Positions 1-8,900 of a DNA stretch of 49,364 bases are shown one piece after another. Positions within the stretch are counted from its first letter, which is position 1; each line of letters opens with the position of its first letter. The notes beneath the pieces were generated by a model. It made no database searches and was not told the origin of the DNA. It was given only the letters and a program-made list of their open reading frames with translations. This DNA is from Kribbella catacumbae DSM 19601 (GTDB lineage: Bacteria; Actinomycetota; Actinomycetes; Propionibacteriales; Kribbellaceae). The DNA is taken from positions 1 to 49,364 of the forward strand of contig NZ_AQUZ01000062.1 in assembly GCF_000372465.1 (NCBI RefSeq), read 5' to 3'. The position numbers and the translations under genes were made by a program.

Positions 1-80
1 GGCGGAGGAGCGGCCTCGATGTTTTTCCATCGTGGCCGTTTCTCCGCCGCCGCGAGGTGCGTGCCTGGGCGCCGGTAGCG
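1..80. repeat. Palindromic repeat, copy 1, cut by left window edge
   Basis: Bases 1-21 pair with bases 29-48 to form a hairpin with a T-rich loop. Bases 49-80 continue with GCCGCGAGGTGC and GCCTGGGCGCCG, which also occur in the right arm of the large palindrome at 19983-20146. The central hairpin words (GGCGGAGGAG, CCTCGATG, CATCGTGGC) are shared too. This is therefore a second member of one dispersed repeat family. The outer part of its left arm would lie before base 1. Confidence 0.75.
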
Positions 81-167
81 CAACGGAACCTCCGACACGG
101 CGCACTAAGGGGCCGCGATCGGCGACGTTCACGGCTTCGGCCGGCAAGGTTTCGTGAGGGAGAATCG

Positions 168-1685
168 ATGTCGGACAACTGGACTCCACCCCCTGGGCGG
201 AACCCCGATGAGCCGGAGCGGGAGGGTGACCAGCCCACCGACCAGCCGGCCAATGGGCCTGCGCGCGGGGATGGCCAGTCGCCCCTGTGGTGGACCGAGT
301 CCACCGAGAAGCAGAAGGAGTACCTGCAGCCTGCTCCTCCCGGCGAGCAGCCCCCGTTGGTCGGTCCACCCGGCCAACGCCCGGGCAACCTCACCTGGAA
401 CCTCCCGCCGTACTCCCAACCCGGCGCTACCCCCGCTGGACCTCCGCAGGCCGGACGTCCGCCGGCTGGTCATGCTCCGGCCGGCCCTCCGCCTGCTGGT
501 CCTCCGCCAGCCGGTACTGCGCCCGCCGGTCCTGGGCCGAGTGCGGGCGGACGGCGGGGAGCCCGGCACGCGGGGCCGCCGCAGAGCGGGCGTGGGACAC
601 AGCAGCCCGGTGCTGCCGCTGGTGACAGCGGTGCTGGGTGGCAGCAGCCTGCGCCCACGCCGGCTGAGGGTGGGTTCCAGGGGTTGGGGCAACCAGTGCA
701 GCAGCCTCAGACCTGGCAGTACCCGCCGATCCCCATTCCGCAGCCGCCAGGGCCTGGCCGGCGGCGGAAGCCTCGGCGTACGTCCAGGGCGTTGCTGATC
801 GGGCTAGTGGTGCTTGCGGTGCTCGTGGTCGGCTCGGGCGTCACTCTTATCCTGCGGAACACCGGCGACGACAAGGTCCCGGCGTCAGCCGAGACGCCGA
901 CCACTGCGCCTTCGGTGACGCCCTCGGAGACCCCGTCGGCCACACCGACCACCCCGGCGCCGCCGACGGTCGACGAGATCGTTACCACCAGCAGGCTGTA
1001 CACGGTCGGCGTCCTCAGCCCCACGCAGTGCCTGGAGCCGAAGGCTGTCCCGTCGACGTTCGCCGGCGCCAAGGCGTACTACGGCCTGATCGTGCCGTGC
1101 ATGAACCGCACCTGGTGGCTGGCGATGAAGAAGGCGAGCCTGCCGTACCGCGCACCGAAGCTGGTCGTGTTCGCCGGCCCGATGAAGACCGTGTGCGGCG
1201 CCGAAAGCGGCAACCGCGCCTTCTACTGCGGCACCAACGAGACCATCTACATGCCGTACGCGCTCGGTGCTGCCTACTACAAGCGGAACCCGGTCACCGG
1301 CCGCGTGTGGATGATGAACACGCTCGCCCACGAGTACGGCCACCACGTGCAGAAGCTGTCCGGCATCTACGCCGCCTCGCTCTCCCGGCAGGTGAACGCC
1401 GCTTCCCCGGCAGATCAGCTGACGGAGAGCCGTCGGCGCGAGCTGCAGGCGTCCTGCTTCGGGTCGGCGTACCTGGGCGCGGCCGGGCCTTACATCCCGC
1501 TCCGCGGTCCGTTGCTGGCCACCTGGAAGGTACTGATCGCCAACACCGGCGACGAGTACTCCCGGCCGCGGGTGCATGACCGTGGCAACCGGGTGAACCA
1601 CAACTACTGGTCGGTGCGCGGCTTCAACACCAAGAGCCCGAACGTGTGCAACACCTTCGTCGCCCAGACTGTCCTCACCAACTGA
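168..1685 (+). CDS. Membrane-anchored neutral zinc metallopeptidase, proline-rich N-terminus
   Basis: The product is 505 aa. Residues 1 to about 205 are very rich in Pro, Gly, Gln and Ala (PPAGPPPAG-like runs) and end in a basic patch. One membrane helix follows at about 207-231, then a Ser/Thr/Pro linker and an external protease domain. The zinc motif HEYGHH starts at residue 388 with catalytic Glu389, as in the YpfJ-like putative neutral zinc metallopeptidase family. The domain has several Cys residues that could form disulfides outside the cell. ATG 168 is preferred over upstream starts because AGGGAG lies just before it and the low-complexity cytoplasmic tail begins there. A paralogue with the same layout lies at 3527-4645. 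The substrate is unknown. Confidence 0.85.
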   Translation: MSDNWTPPPGRNPDEPEREGDQPTDQPANGPARGDGQSPLWWTESTEKQKEYLQPAPPGEQPPLVGPPGQRPGNLTWNLPPYSQPGATPAGPPQAGRPPAGHAPAGPPPAGPPPAGTAPAGPGPSAGGRRGARHAGPPQSGRGTQQPGAAAGDSGAGWQQPAPTPAEGGFQGLGQPVQQPQTWQYPPIPIPQPPGPGRRRKPRRTSRALLIGLVVLAVLVVGSGVTLILRNTGDDKVPASAETPTTAPSVTPSETPSATPTTPAPPTVDEIVTTSRLYTVGVLSPTQCLEPKAVPSTFAGAKAYYGLIVPCMNRTWWLAMKKASLPYRAPKLVVFAGPMKTVCGAESGNRAFYCGTNETIYMPYALGAAYYKRNPVTGRVWMMNTLAHEYGHHVQKLSGIYAASLSRQVNAASPADQLTESRRRELQASCFGSAYLGAAGPYIPLRGPLLATWKVLIANTGDEYSRPRVHDRGNRVNHNYWSVRGFNTKSPNVCNTFVAQTVLTN

Positions 1686-1693
1686 ACACAACG

Positions 1694-1740
1694 AAGGCCC
1701 GGAACCCCTTGAATACAAGGGATTCCGGGCCTTTCGTTTT
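1694..1740. terminator. Bidirectional intrinsic terminator
   Basis: An 18-bp near-perfect stem (1694-1711 with 1716-1733, AAGGCCCGGAA/TTCCGGGCCTT) with a 4-nt loop is followed by CGTTTT. It lies between two convergent genes and can serve both. Confidence 0.9.
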
Positions 1741-1742
1741 GC

Positions 1743-3428
1743 TCAGAACAACCGGCGGGCCGTCGACAGCGTGCCACCGAAGGCGGTGACGAAGTTCGAC
1801 AGCGACTCACCAATGTCGGACAGGTGCCAGTTCTCCGGACCGGAGTACCAGCCGATTCCCGCATCCGGGTCGTCGTCGTCATCGGTTGCCGCGATCTCCA
1901 GCGCCCACTTCTCCGTCAGGCCCAGTACTGCGGCGTACGGCAGGCAGCGCGACGCGAACTCGAGCCGGTGACTCTGCGGCAGGTCCGCGGACGTCTCGTC
2001 GGCCAAGTACCGCTGGAGGCCGGCCACACGACCCAGTACTGCGGCACCGCGAGCTGTACGAGCCGGAGCAACCTGTCCGACCAGCGTCAGCACCAGCCCA
2101 GCCAGCATCACCGCGAAGCCGACCAGCCCGTACTTGGTCGCGATGGCGAGTACGACGGTCAGCACCACGCCAGCCCCCAGCAGCACAAGGCCGGCCGTGG
2201 TCCACCGGTTCCGCACCGCGTCGGGACGGCTCGCGAACCAGCCCTGCGTCACGACATCGGCGTACAGGTGCTCGCGTACCAGGTTGAGTCGCGACCGCAG
2301 TGCGGGTCCGAGCGTGGACACCTGGACCGTCTCCCCGTCGGCGAACACCGCGTCCAGCAAGGCCTTCTCGTACGGCAGTAGCTCCGAGCCGCCCGCGTTG
2401 AGCCGCCGCAGCTCCCAGTCCAGCTTGCCGAACTGCGACCCGCGCGGCAGCTCCACGATCGTCAGATAGTTGCGCACGGCAAGGTCCAGCAGCGTCGCGG
2501 TGATGTCGACGACGTCGGCCGTCTCGTCCACCACGGTGCCGACCTGCCCCGGCCGGATCCCGTCCGGCGCTGCGAACTGCGGGCCGTCGGCACTGTTCAG
2601 TACCGGCCGCTCCGGCGTGCCCGGCCCGGTCTTGACCGCGTCCCGGCCGCGGAAGAACCACAGCGCCGCGGCACCCAGTACGCCGAGGCCGAGCAGCAGC
2701 ACGCTCAGGCCGATCGTGGATGCGTCGAGGGTGAAGGCGTTGCCCAGGCTCCAACGGGTCTTGAACTCCGCGTTGGGCTGGACCGACGCCTGGCCGCTCA
2801 GCCCGGTCAGGAAGGTCAGCCGGCCACCCGCCGGTACACCCATCTGCTCGATCTCGAGCGATGCGTTCTCGGCCAGCTGCGACGTCGTACAGGGCATGCT
2901 CGAGCCGACCCGGCCGGCGATGCAGGTCACCCAGGTCGCGAACGGCACGCTCAGCGACACGGACGCCTTCGGGATGCCGACGGAGTAGCCCTGGACGATC
3001 GGCCAGCTCACCTCGCGGCCCTCGGTCGAGTCGGAGACGACGTTGCCGACCTCGTAGCTGTAGACGATCTTGGCCTGGCCGGACACCTTGAGGCTGAGCC
3101 GGCGACCGTTCTCGATGCCCTTGTCCTCGAAGTTCTCGGCGGGCTGACCGTTCACCGTGGCCGACACGTTGCGGATGTCGTAGGTGCGGTCCTCGTCCGC
3201 GTCGGACCGGACCCGGGTGGTCAGGGTCCGCGCGAAGCTGTCGCCGCCGGCGGTCAGGTCGACCGTCTCCTTGACCTTGAGGACGCCGTCACCGGTCAGC
3301 GACGCCTCAGCGGCGTACGCGGTGATCTGGTCGTCCGCGGCCTGGGCGGGCAACGTGCCGAGGGCAACGAAGGGGACTGTCAGAGACACGAGCAGGGCGG
3401 CCGGCAACAGGCGGCGCTTCAGTGACAT
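1743..3428 (-). CDS. DUF2207 domain membrane protein
   Basis: The product is 561 aa. A signal peptide (MSLKRRLLPAALLVSL...AQA, about residues 1-30) leads to a beta-rich external domain of the DUF2207 type. A membrane helix near 250-275 follows, then a soluble segment containing ETADVVDITATLLDLAVRNYLTI-like sequence (a helical DUF2207 feature), two adjacent membrane helices, and a C-terminal tail with a DDDDDPDAG acidic run. ATG 3428 is chosen because it starts the signal peptide; a longer reading frame upstream has no such logic. It lies between two metalloprotease genes and is divergent from the second, with about 100 bp between starts. Its function is unknown. Confidence 0.8.
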   Translation of the reverse strand: MSLKRRLLPAALLVSLTVPFVALGTLPAQAADDQITAYAAEASLTGDGVLKVKETVDLTAGGDSFARTLTTRVRSDADEDRTYDIRNVSATVNGQPAENFEDKGIENGRRLSLKVSGQAKIVYSYEVGNVVSDSTEGREVSWPIVQGYSVGIPKASVSLSVPFATWVTCIAGRVGSSMPCTTSQLAENASLEIEQMGVPAGGRLTFLTGLSGQASVQPNAEFKTRWSLGNAFTLDASTIGLSVLLLGLGVLGAAALWFFRGRDAVKTGPGTPERPVLNSADGPQFAAPDGIRPGQVGTVVDETADVVDITATLLDLAVRNYLTIVELPRGSQFGKLDWELRRLNAGGSELLPYEKALLDAVFADGETVQVSTLGPALRSRLNLVREHLYADVVTQGWFASRPDAVRNRWTTAGLVLLGAGVVLTVVLAIATKYGLVGFAVMLAGLVLTLVGQVAPARTARGAAVLGRVAGLQRYLADETSADLPQSHRLEFASRCLPYAAVLGLTEKWALEIAATDDDDDPDAGIGWYSGPENWHLSDIGESLSNFVTAFGGTLSTARRLF

Positions 3429-3526
3429 GGGTCGAGAGTAGTCTCGTGCCGGTTCGTCCAGCCAACTCCCGATCAGGAGTAGTGCCGGGCGAGCCGACCG
3501 ACACCGAACTGAAGGGGCAACGACAC

Positions 3527-4645
3527 GTGAGCACCCCGTACGGGTACGGCGGCCGTCCCCAGGACCGGCCCGCTCCGCCGCCCGGCGTACTGCCGCCACC
3601 GCAGCAGACTCAGTGGCAGCAGGGTCCACCGCCGGGACAGTTCCCTCCGCAGGGACAGCAGTACCCGCAGACGCAGTACCAGGGGCAGTGGCCCCAGCAG
3701 TACTACGGTCCTGGTGGTCCTCATCAGTTCAATGGGTTCCAGCCGCCGCCACGGCGGGGTGGCGCGCTCAAGCTGGTACTGCTCGGGTTCTCCGTCGTTG
3801 CGTTCCTCGGCATCGCGCTGAGCGTCGTCGCCGTACTGCTGACCGGCAACTCAGCCGACAGCACAGACCCGCAGGTGAGCGGGCCGTCCGTAGTACCGAC
3901 TCCCACGACCAGCGCCCCCAAGGGCTCGGCCGAGGACTACCTGCTGAACGCCCCGATCTACCAGGCCGGCGGCCTGGGCGAACAGAACTGCCCGGCCGAG
4001 AAGCTCGGCGACGGCAGCCTGGCGGCGCAGAAGGTCTACTACGAGAAGCTCTTCAAGTGCCTGAACGACGCCTGGCGCCCGGCCTTCGAGAGGATCGGCA
4101 AGAAGGAACCCGACCCAGGCCTGGTCGTCTTCGACGCACCGGTCCGTACGCCGTGCGGCGACTTCGCGCCGCTGTCCGGCCGGGTGCTGGCGTTCTACTG
4201 CTTCGGCAACCACGTGATGTACACCGACGTGAAGCAGATGAACAAGGCCTTCGGACCCAAGCAGGACCTGGCGTATCTGATGACGATCGCGCACGAGTAC
4301 GGCCATCACGTGCAGAGCGTGTCTGATCTGTTCTATGCGCGTTCTGCTTACGTGCAGGACCACCCGGACATGAGACTGGAAAGCTCGCGCCGCAATGAGC
4401 TGCAGGCTTCGTGTTTCGCGGGGGTCTTCAGTAGGTCGGTGCAGAAGTCTTATCCGTTCGCGGCCCGCTCGAAGGAGTTCGAGTTCCAGGCCAGCAACAG
4501 CTTCGGCGAGTCACCGGACACGCCGGAGAACGAACGAACCCACGGATTGGCGACCAGCCAGGGCTTCTGGATAGTCAACGGCCTGAACGTCGGCGAAACC
4601 AAGGCTTGCAACACCTACGCAGCAGCGCAGGACCAAGTGAAGTAG
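3527..4645 (+). CDS. Membrane-anchored neutral zinc metallopeptidase (paralogue)
   Basis: The product is 372 aa, starting at GTG 3527 behind GAAGGGG (3511-3517). It has a Gln/Pro/Tyr-rich cytoplasmic tail of about 80 residues, one membrane helix (about 81-107), a linker, and an external domain with HEYGHH at residue 256 (His256, Glu257, His260). The block around ESSRRNELQASCFAG closely matches ESRRRELQASCFGSA in the protein at 168-1685, so the two are paralogues. The shorter tail suggests different partners on the cytoplasmic side. It is probably a secreted-face zinc protease; the substrate is unknown. Confidence 0.85.
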   Translation: MSTPYGYGGRPQDRPAPPPGVLPPPQQTQWQQGPPPGQFPPQGQQYPQTQYQGQWPQQYYGPGGPHQFNGFQPPPRRGGALKLVLLGFSVVAFLGIALSVVAVLLTGNSADSTDPQVSGPSVVPTPTTSAPKGSAEDYLLNAPIYQAGGLGEQNCPAEKLGDGSLAAQKVYYEKLFKCLNDAWRPAFERIGKKEPDPGLVVFDAPVRTPCGDFAPLSGRVLAFYCFGNHVMYTDVKQMNKAFGPKQDLAYLMTIAHEYGHHVQSVSDLFYARSAYVQDHPDMRLESSRRNELQASCFAGVFSRSVQKSYPFAARSKEFEFQASNSFGESPDTPENERTHGLATSQGFWIVNGLNVGETKACNTYAAAQDQVK

Positions 4646-4942
4646 CCGCTACCGCGGAGAAGAACACCCCCGCAGGCTCATCACTTTCTCATCCGTCGCT
4701 CACTGCTCGCCCGCTCCCGCCCACCCAGATCGCACCCCTGCGTAGCGTGCTCGCGGTGGTGGCGGCAGGTGGGCAGATGAAGGTTGCCCACCATCCATGC
4801 GCCGCGCTCGTCAACGATGGCGTAGCGAACGTCCCGGGCCACAGCCTCGTCGGCGACGGATGCGCTCTAGCCGTTCGCAAGGGACATCATGTGACACCAA
4901 GTTGAGGATCGTCACCCGGTGTGTCAAGATGGCTCTCTAACT
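4646..4942. other. Intergenic region without a recognisable gene
   Basis: I see no convincing coding region. TTGAGG near 4892, about 18 bp before AAGATG near 4926, could be a weak promoter feeding the hairpin and NYN gene downstream. Confidence 0.4.
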
Positions 4943-4975
4943 CCCCACCGTCCTCCGGGACTGGTGGGGCTTTTT
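4943..4975 (+). terminator. Terminator-like hairpin in NYN gene leader (possible attenuator)
   Basis: CCCCACC-GTCC, a TCCG tetraloop, GGAC-t-GGTGGGG, then CTTTTT: an 11-bp stem with one bulge and a T tract. It ends 17 bases before the ATG of the NYN gene, between any upstream promoter and the ribosome-binding site. Confidence 0.75.
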
Positions 4976-4992
4976 CGTCCGCAGGGGGACTC

Positions 4993-5667
4993 ATGGGCAC
5001 AGAATTGCGGGCGTCGATCGTCATCGACTATCAAAACGTGCACCTCACCGGGCACAGTCTGTTCGAGTCGACGCGGCGCCTGCCAAAGCACGAGACCCTA
5101 GTGGACCCGCTGCTGTTTGCCAGTCAACTGCTCAACGCTCGCAATAGCTTGCAAAAGCCGGGGATGGCTCACGCCATCCTGCGTCACGTACTGGTGTACC
5201 GAGGTCAGCCTTCTGTTGAGCATGATCCAGAGGGGTACGCCCGCAACCAGGCGCAGAAGTCTCAGTGGGAACGCGACAGACGTATTCGGGTGACCCTGCG
5301 CCCGCTGAAGTACGACTACGAGCGTGATGCCACCGGCAGGCAGGCCACCGACCATGAGGGCAAGAAGATCGTGAAAGGGCCGCCCCGGGAGAAGGGGGTC
5401 GACGTTCTGTGCGCGTTGGCCACCGTGCGAGAGGCCAACGATCCGGCGACAGATCTGGTCATCCTCGCAACGTCGGACTCCGACCTGGCGCCGGCACTCG
5501 ATGAGGTCCGCACATTGGGCACCGCCAAGATCGAAACGTTCTGCTGGTACGACGAGCCGGCCCGTCTGGGCTTCCAGCTACACCCAACCGACCGCTCGCG
5601 ACGACTGTGGAACACCCGGTTGAACGAGTTGGCCTTTCGCGCCAGTTGGGACCGCACCAAGTACTGA
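4993..5667 (+). CDS. NYN domain (PIN-like) putative nuclease
   Basis: The product is 224 aa, starting at ATG 4993 behind AGGGGG. The N-terminal ASIVIDYQNVH carries the D-x-x-N acidic signature of NYN domains. Later segments (REKGVDVLCALATV, LVILATSDSDLAPALDEV) carry the conserved Asp residues that would complete a metal-binding site, probably acting on RNA. The family is common in Actinobacteria as a stand-alone protein. No toxin or antitoxin partner is adjacent. Expression may be limited by the hairpin at 4943-4975. Confidence 0.8.
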   Translation: MGTELRASIVIDYQNVHLTGHSLFESTRRLPKHETLVDPLLFASQLLNARNSLQKPGMAHAILRHVLVYRGQPSVEHDPEGYARNQAQKSQWERDRRIRVTLRPLKYDYERDATGRQATDHEGKKIVKGPPREKGVDVLCALATVREANDPATDLVILATSDSDLAPALDEVRTLGTAKIETFCWYDEPARLGFQLHPTDRSRRLWNTRLNELAFRASWDRTKY

Positions 5668-5946
5668 GAGTAAGAACTGCCTTGTTGTCAGGACAGCCAG
5701 ACTCGAAGTCTGCGTGACGCGCTCGGCCACGGTGAGAGTCCGTGAGCTGGGAGTTGCTGCGGGTTACTTCGTCACTCGTTCGGGAAATGCGCGATGGGTA
5801 GGTGCAGACGGTCGCCACGTGCTTTCCCGCCGAGCCAGACCAGCCGCCCGGCACCGCCGCGAGCACGCGACGTAGGAGCGAGCGTCCAAGTCGGCATGGG
5901 CGTCGGATGTTGGGCAGGAATTGGTACTGGAGTCGTCTGGGCGGCG
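5668..5946. other. Intergenic region upstream of the Pls-like gene
   Basis: There is no gene I would defend here. A small hairpin (CAGACT cga AGTCTG, 5698-5712) and a tRNA-like GTGGCCGAGC word on the minus strand are present but do not build a tRNA. Confidence 0.4.
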
Positions 5947-5952
5947 TATCAT
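5947..5952 (+). promoter_or_regulatory. Leaderless -10 element for the Pls-like gene
   Basis: TATCAT lies 6 nt before GTG 5959. There is no ribosome-binding site, so transcription probably starts at or next to the start codon. Confidence 0.55.
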
Positions 5953-5958
5953 CCGGCC

Positions 5959-8900
5959 GTGACTTTGCGACGGGGCGACAGCGCTCCGCCCGAGCGGACG
6001 TTGGTTGACATCCTGCAGGCGACGGCGGTGAGTTTTCCGGACGAGCCGGCTCTTGATGACGGCAGTGGCAGTTTGAGCTACCGCGATCTGCTCGGCCAGC
6101 TGACCAAGCTTGCCCGTCGGTTGACGGATCTCGGCATCGGGCCCGGTGACCGCGTCGGAGTACGGATCTCCTCAGGTCACAACGACCTGTACGTCGCGAT
6201 CCTCGGCACCCTGCAGGCGGGTGCGGCCTATGTTCCGGTCGACGCCGACGACCCCGAGGAGCGCGCTGAGCTTGTCTTCGGCGAGGCCTCTGTCGCGGCG
6301 ATCGTCACCGACGACCTCGAGATCACCTCGACCCGGCCGGCCCCGTCGCCCGATGACGCGGACGGATACTACGACTTCCCGTACTCAGCCCGCATGGATG
6401 GCGACGCCAGTACTGCGAACGCCGCGCGGGGTGACGGCCCGTCGCCTGATGACGACGCCTGGATCATCTTCACCTCCGGCTCAACCGGCGTACCCAAAGG
6501 CGTAGCCGTAACGCACCGTTCCGCGGCCGCCTTCGTCGACGCCGAGGCGCGCATGTTCCTGCAGAAGGAACCACTCGGCCCCGAGGACCGCGTACTGGCC
6601 GGCCTGTCCGTGGCGTTCGACGCGTCCTGCGAGGAGATGTGGCTCGCCTGGCGGTACGGCGCTTGCCTGGTACCCGCGCCGCGTTCGCTGGTCCGCAGTG
6701 GCATGGATCTCGGCCCGTGGCTGGTTGCCCAGGGCATCACCATCGTGTCGACCGTGCCGACACTCGCCGCGCTCTGGCCGTCGGACGCGCTGGACAACGT
6801 GCGGCTGCTGATCTTCGGTGGCGAGGCGTGTCCGCCGGAGCTGGCCGAGCGGTTGGCGGTGGACGGCCGCGAGGTCTGGAACACCTACGGCCCGACGGAG
6901 GCGACCGTGGTCGCTTGTGGCGCGCAGCTGACCGGCGAAGGGCCGGTACGCATCGGGCTGCCGCTGGACGGTTGGGACCTAGCCGTTGTCGATGCCGCAG
7001 GCAACGAAGTACCCGAGGGCGGAACCGGTGAGCTGATCATCGGCGGCGTCGGGCTGGCCCGGTATCTCGACCCGGCGAAGGACGCGGAGAAGTTCGCGCC
7101 AATGCCGTCGCTCGGCTGGGAACGCGCCTACCGCAGCGGCGACCTGGTACGCAACGAATCCGAGGGCCTGGTGTTCATGGGCCGCGCAGACGAGCAGATC
7201 AAGCTCGGCGGCCGGCGGATCGAGCTGGGCGAGGTCGACGCAGCACTACAGGCGCTGCCCGGCGTCACCGGCGCGGCAGCCGCAGTACGGACTAGTGGCG
7301 CCGGGAATCAGCTACTAGTCGGGTACGTCGTACCGGAAGACCCGGAAGCCTTCGACCGGCAAGCGGCGACTGAGCGGCTGCGTGAGGCGCTCCCGGCTGC
7401 ATTGGTACCACTGCTGGCCGTCACGGACACACTGCCGACCAGGACCTCCGGCAAGGTCGACCGGAACGCGCTGCCCTGGCCGCTGCCCGGCATGGACACA
7501 GACGCGCCGCCCGCTGAGCTCGATGGAACAGCAGGCTGGCTAGCAGAGCGCTGGACCCAGGTACTGGGGGCAACAGTCACCGGCGCTGACAATGACTTCT
7601 TCCTGCACGGTGGCGGCAGCCTCGCAGCAGCACAGCTCGTCTCTGCACTCAGGGAGCGGTACGCCGAAGCCACTGTCAGCGACATCTACGAGTACCCGCG
7701 GCTAGGCGCTCTGGCTGACCGGCTGGACTCATTCACCACCACAACCGTGCCAGTGGAGATCCGCGAGGTCCGACCGACTCCGCCGGGTACACAGCTTCTC
7801 CAGACCGCTCTGACGTTGCTACTGCAGACAGTGGTCGGCGTTCGCTGGCTGGTGTGGCTGTTCACCCTCAACAACCTGCTAGCGCTGACGGACGGCCCGC
7901 ACCCGTGGATGCGCACGGTGTCCTGGTGGTGGATCCTGGCCGGCTGGCTGATCCTGATCTCGCCTGCAGGCCGCATGGGCATCGCTGTCGTCGGTGCCCG
8001 GCTACTGCTGCGTGGACTCAAGCCAGGCATCTACCCACGCGGCGGCAACGTACATGTCCGGCTTTGGGCGGCAGAGAACCTTGCGGACGCCGCAGGCGCA
8101 GCCAACCTCGCCGGAGCGCCCTGGATCGCCTACTACGCAAGGGCTCTCGGCGCGAAGATCGGCCGCGGTGTCGACCTCCACACGCTCCCGCCCGTCACCG
8201 GCATGTTCACGATGGGCCGTGGCGCGTCGATCGAGCCAGAGGTCGACCTGTCCGGCTACTGGATCGACGGCGACCGGCTGCACGTCGGTACGGTCACTGT
8301 CGGCGCCGAGGCGGTCATCGGCTCCCGCAGTACTCTCCTGCCCGGTGCAGAGGTCGGCCGCAACGCAGAGATCGCCGCAGGCTCGGCAGTCTCCGGCAAG
8401 GTCCCGGCCAGTGAGCGCTGGTCCGGCTCCCCCGCGACACGGGTCGGCCGCGCCCGGCACCCGTGGCCGGACGAGCGCCCCGCCCGCGCCCCATGGTGGG
8501 TACTCGCGTACGGCGCCGCCTCCGCGCTGATGTCGCTGCTGCCACTAGGCGCGGCCATCACCGCGATCCTCGTACTACGCAACGCCGTCGCCGGCACCAC
8601 CTCACTCGGTGACGCCGCATTGCAGGCGCTGTGGGCGATCCCGCTGATGACCCTGGTCGGATTCGTCACCCTCGCGCTGCTGACACTGGTCGGGGTGCGG
8701 CTGCTCGGCATCGGCATCAAGGCCGGCCACTACCCCGTGCGAAGCCGGATCGGCTGGCAGGTGTGGGCCACCGAGCGGCTGCTCGACTCGGCCCGGACAC
8801 TGCTCTTCCCGCTCTACGCGAGCCTGCTGACGCCCTGGTGGCTGCGGGCCCTCGGCGCGAAGATCGGCCGCGATGTCGAGGCCTCGACCGTCCTGCTGCT

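Noticed and set aside
57..167. Upstream extension of the first protease gene
   Set aside because: It runs through the palindromic repeat; ATG 168 has a ribosome-binding site and starts the low-complexity tail.
5690..5760. tRNA-like words (minus-strand GTGGCCGAGC and a TTCGA loop)
   Set aside because: No acceptor stem or anticodon arm can be built; at most a very decayed remnant.
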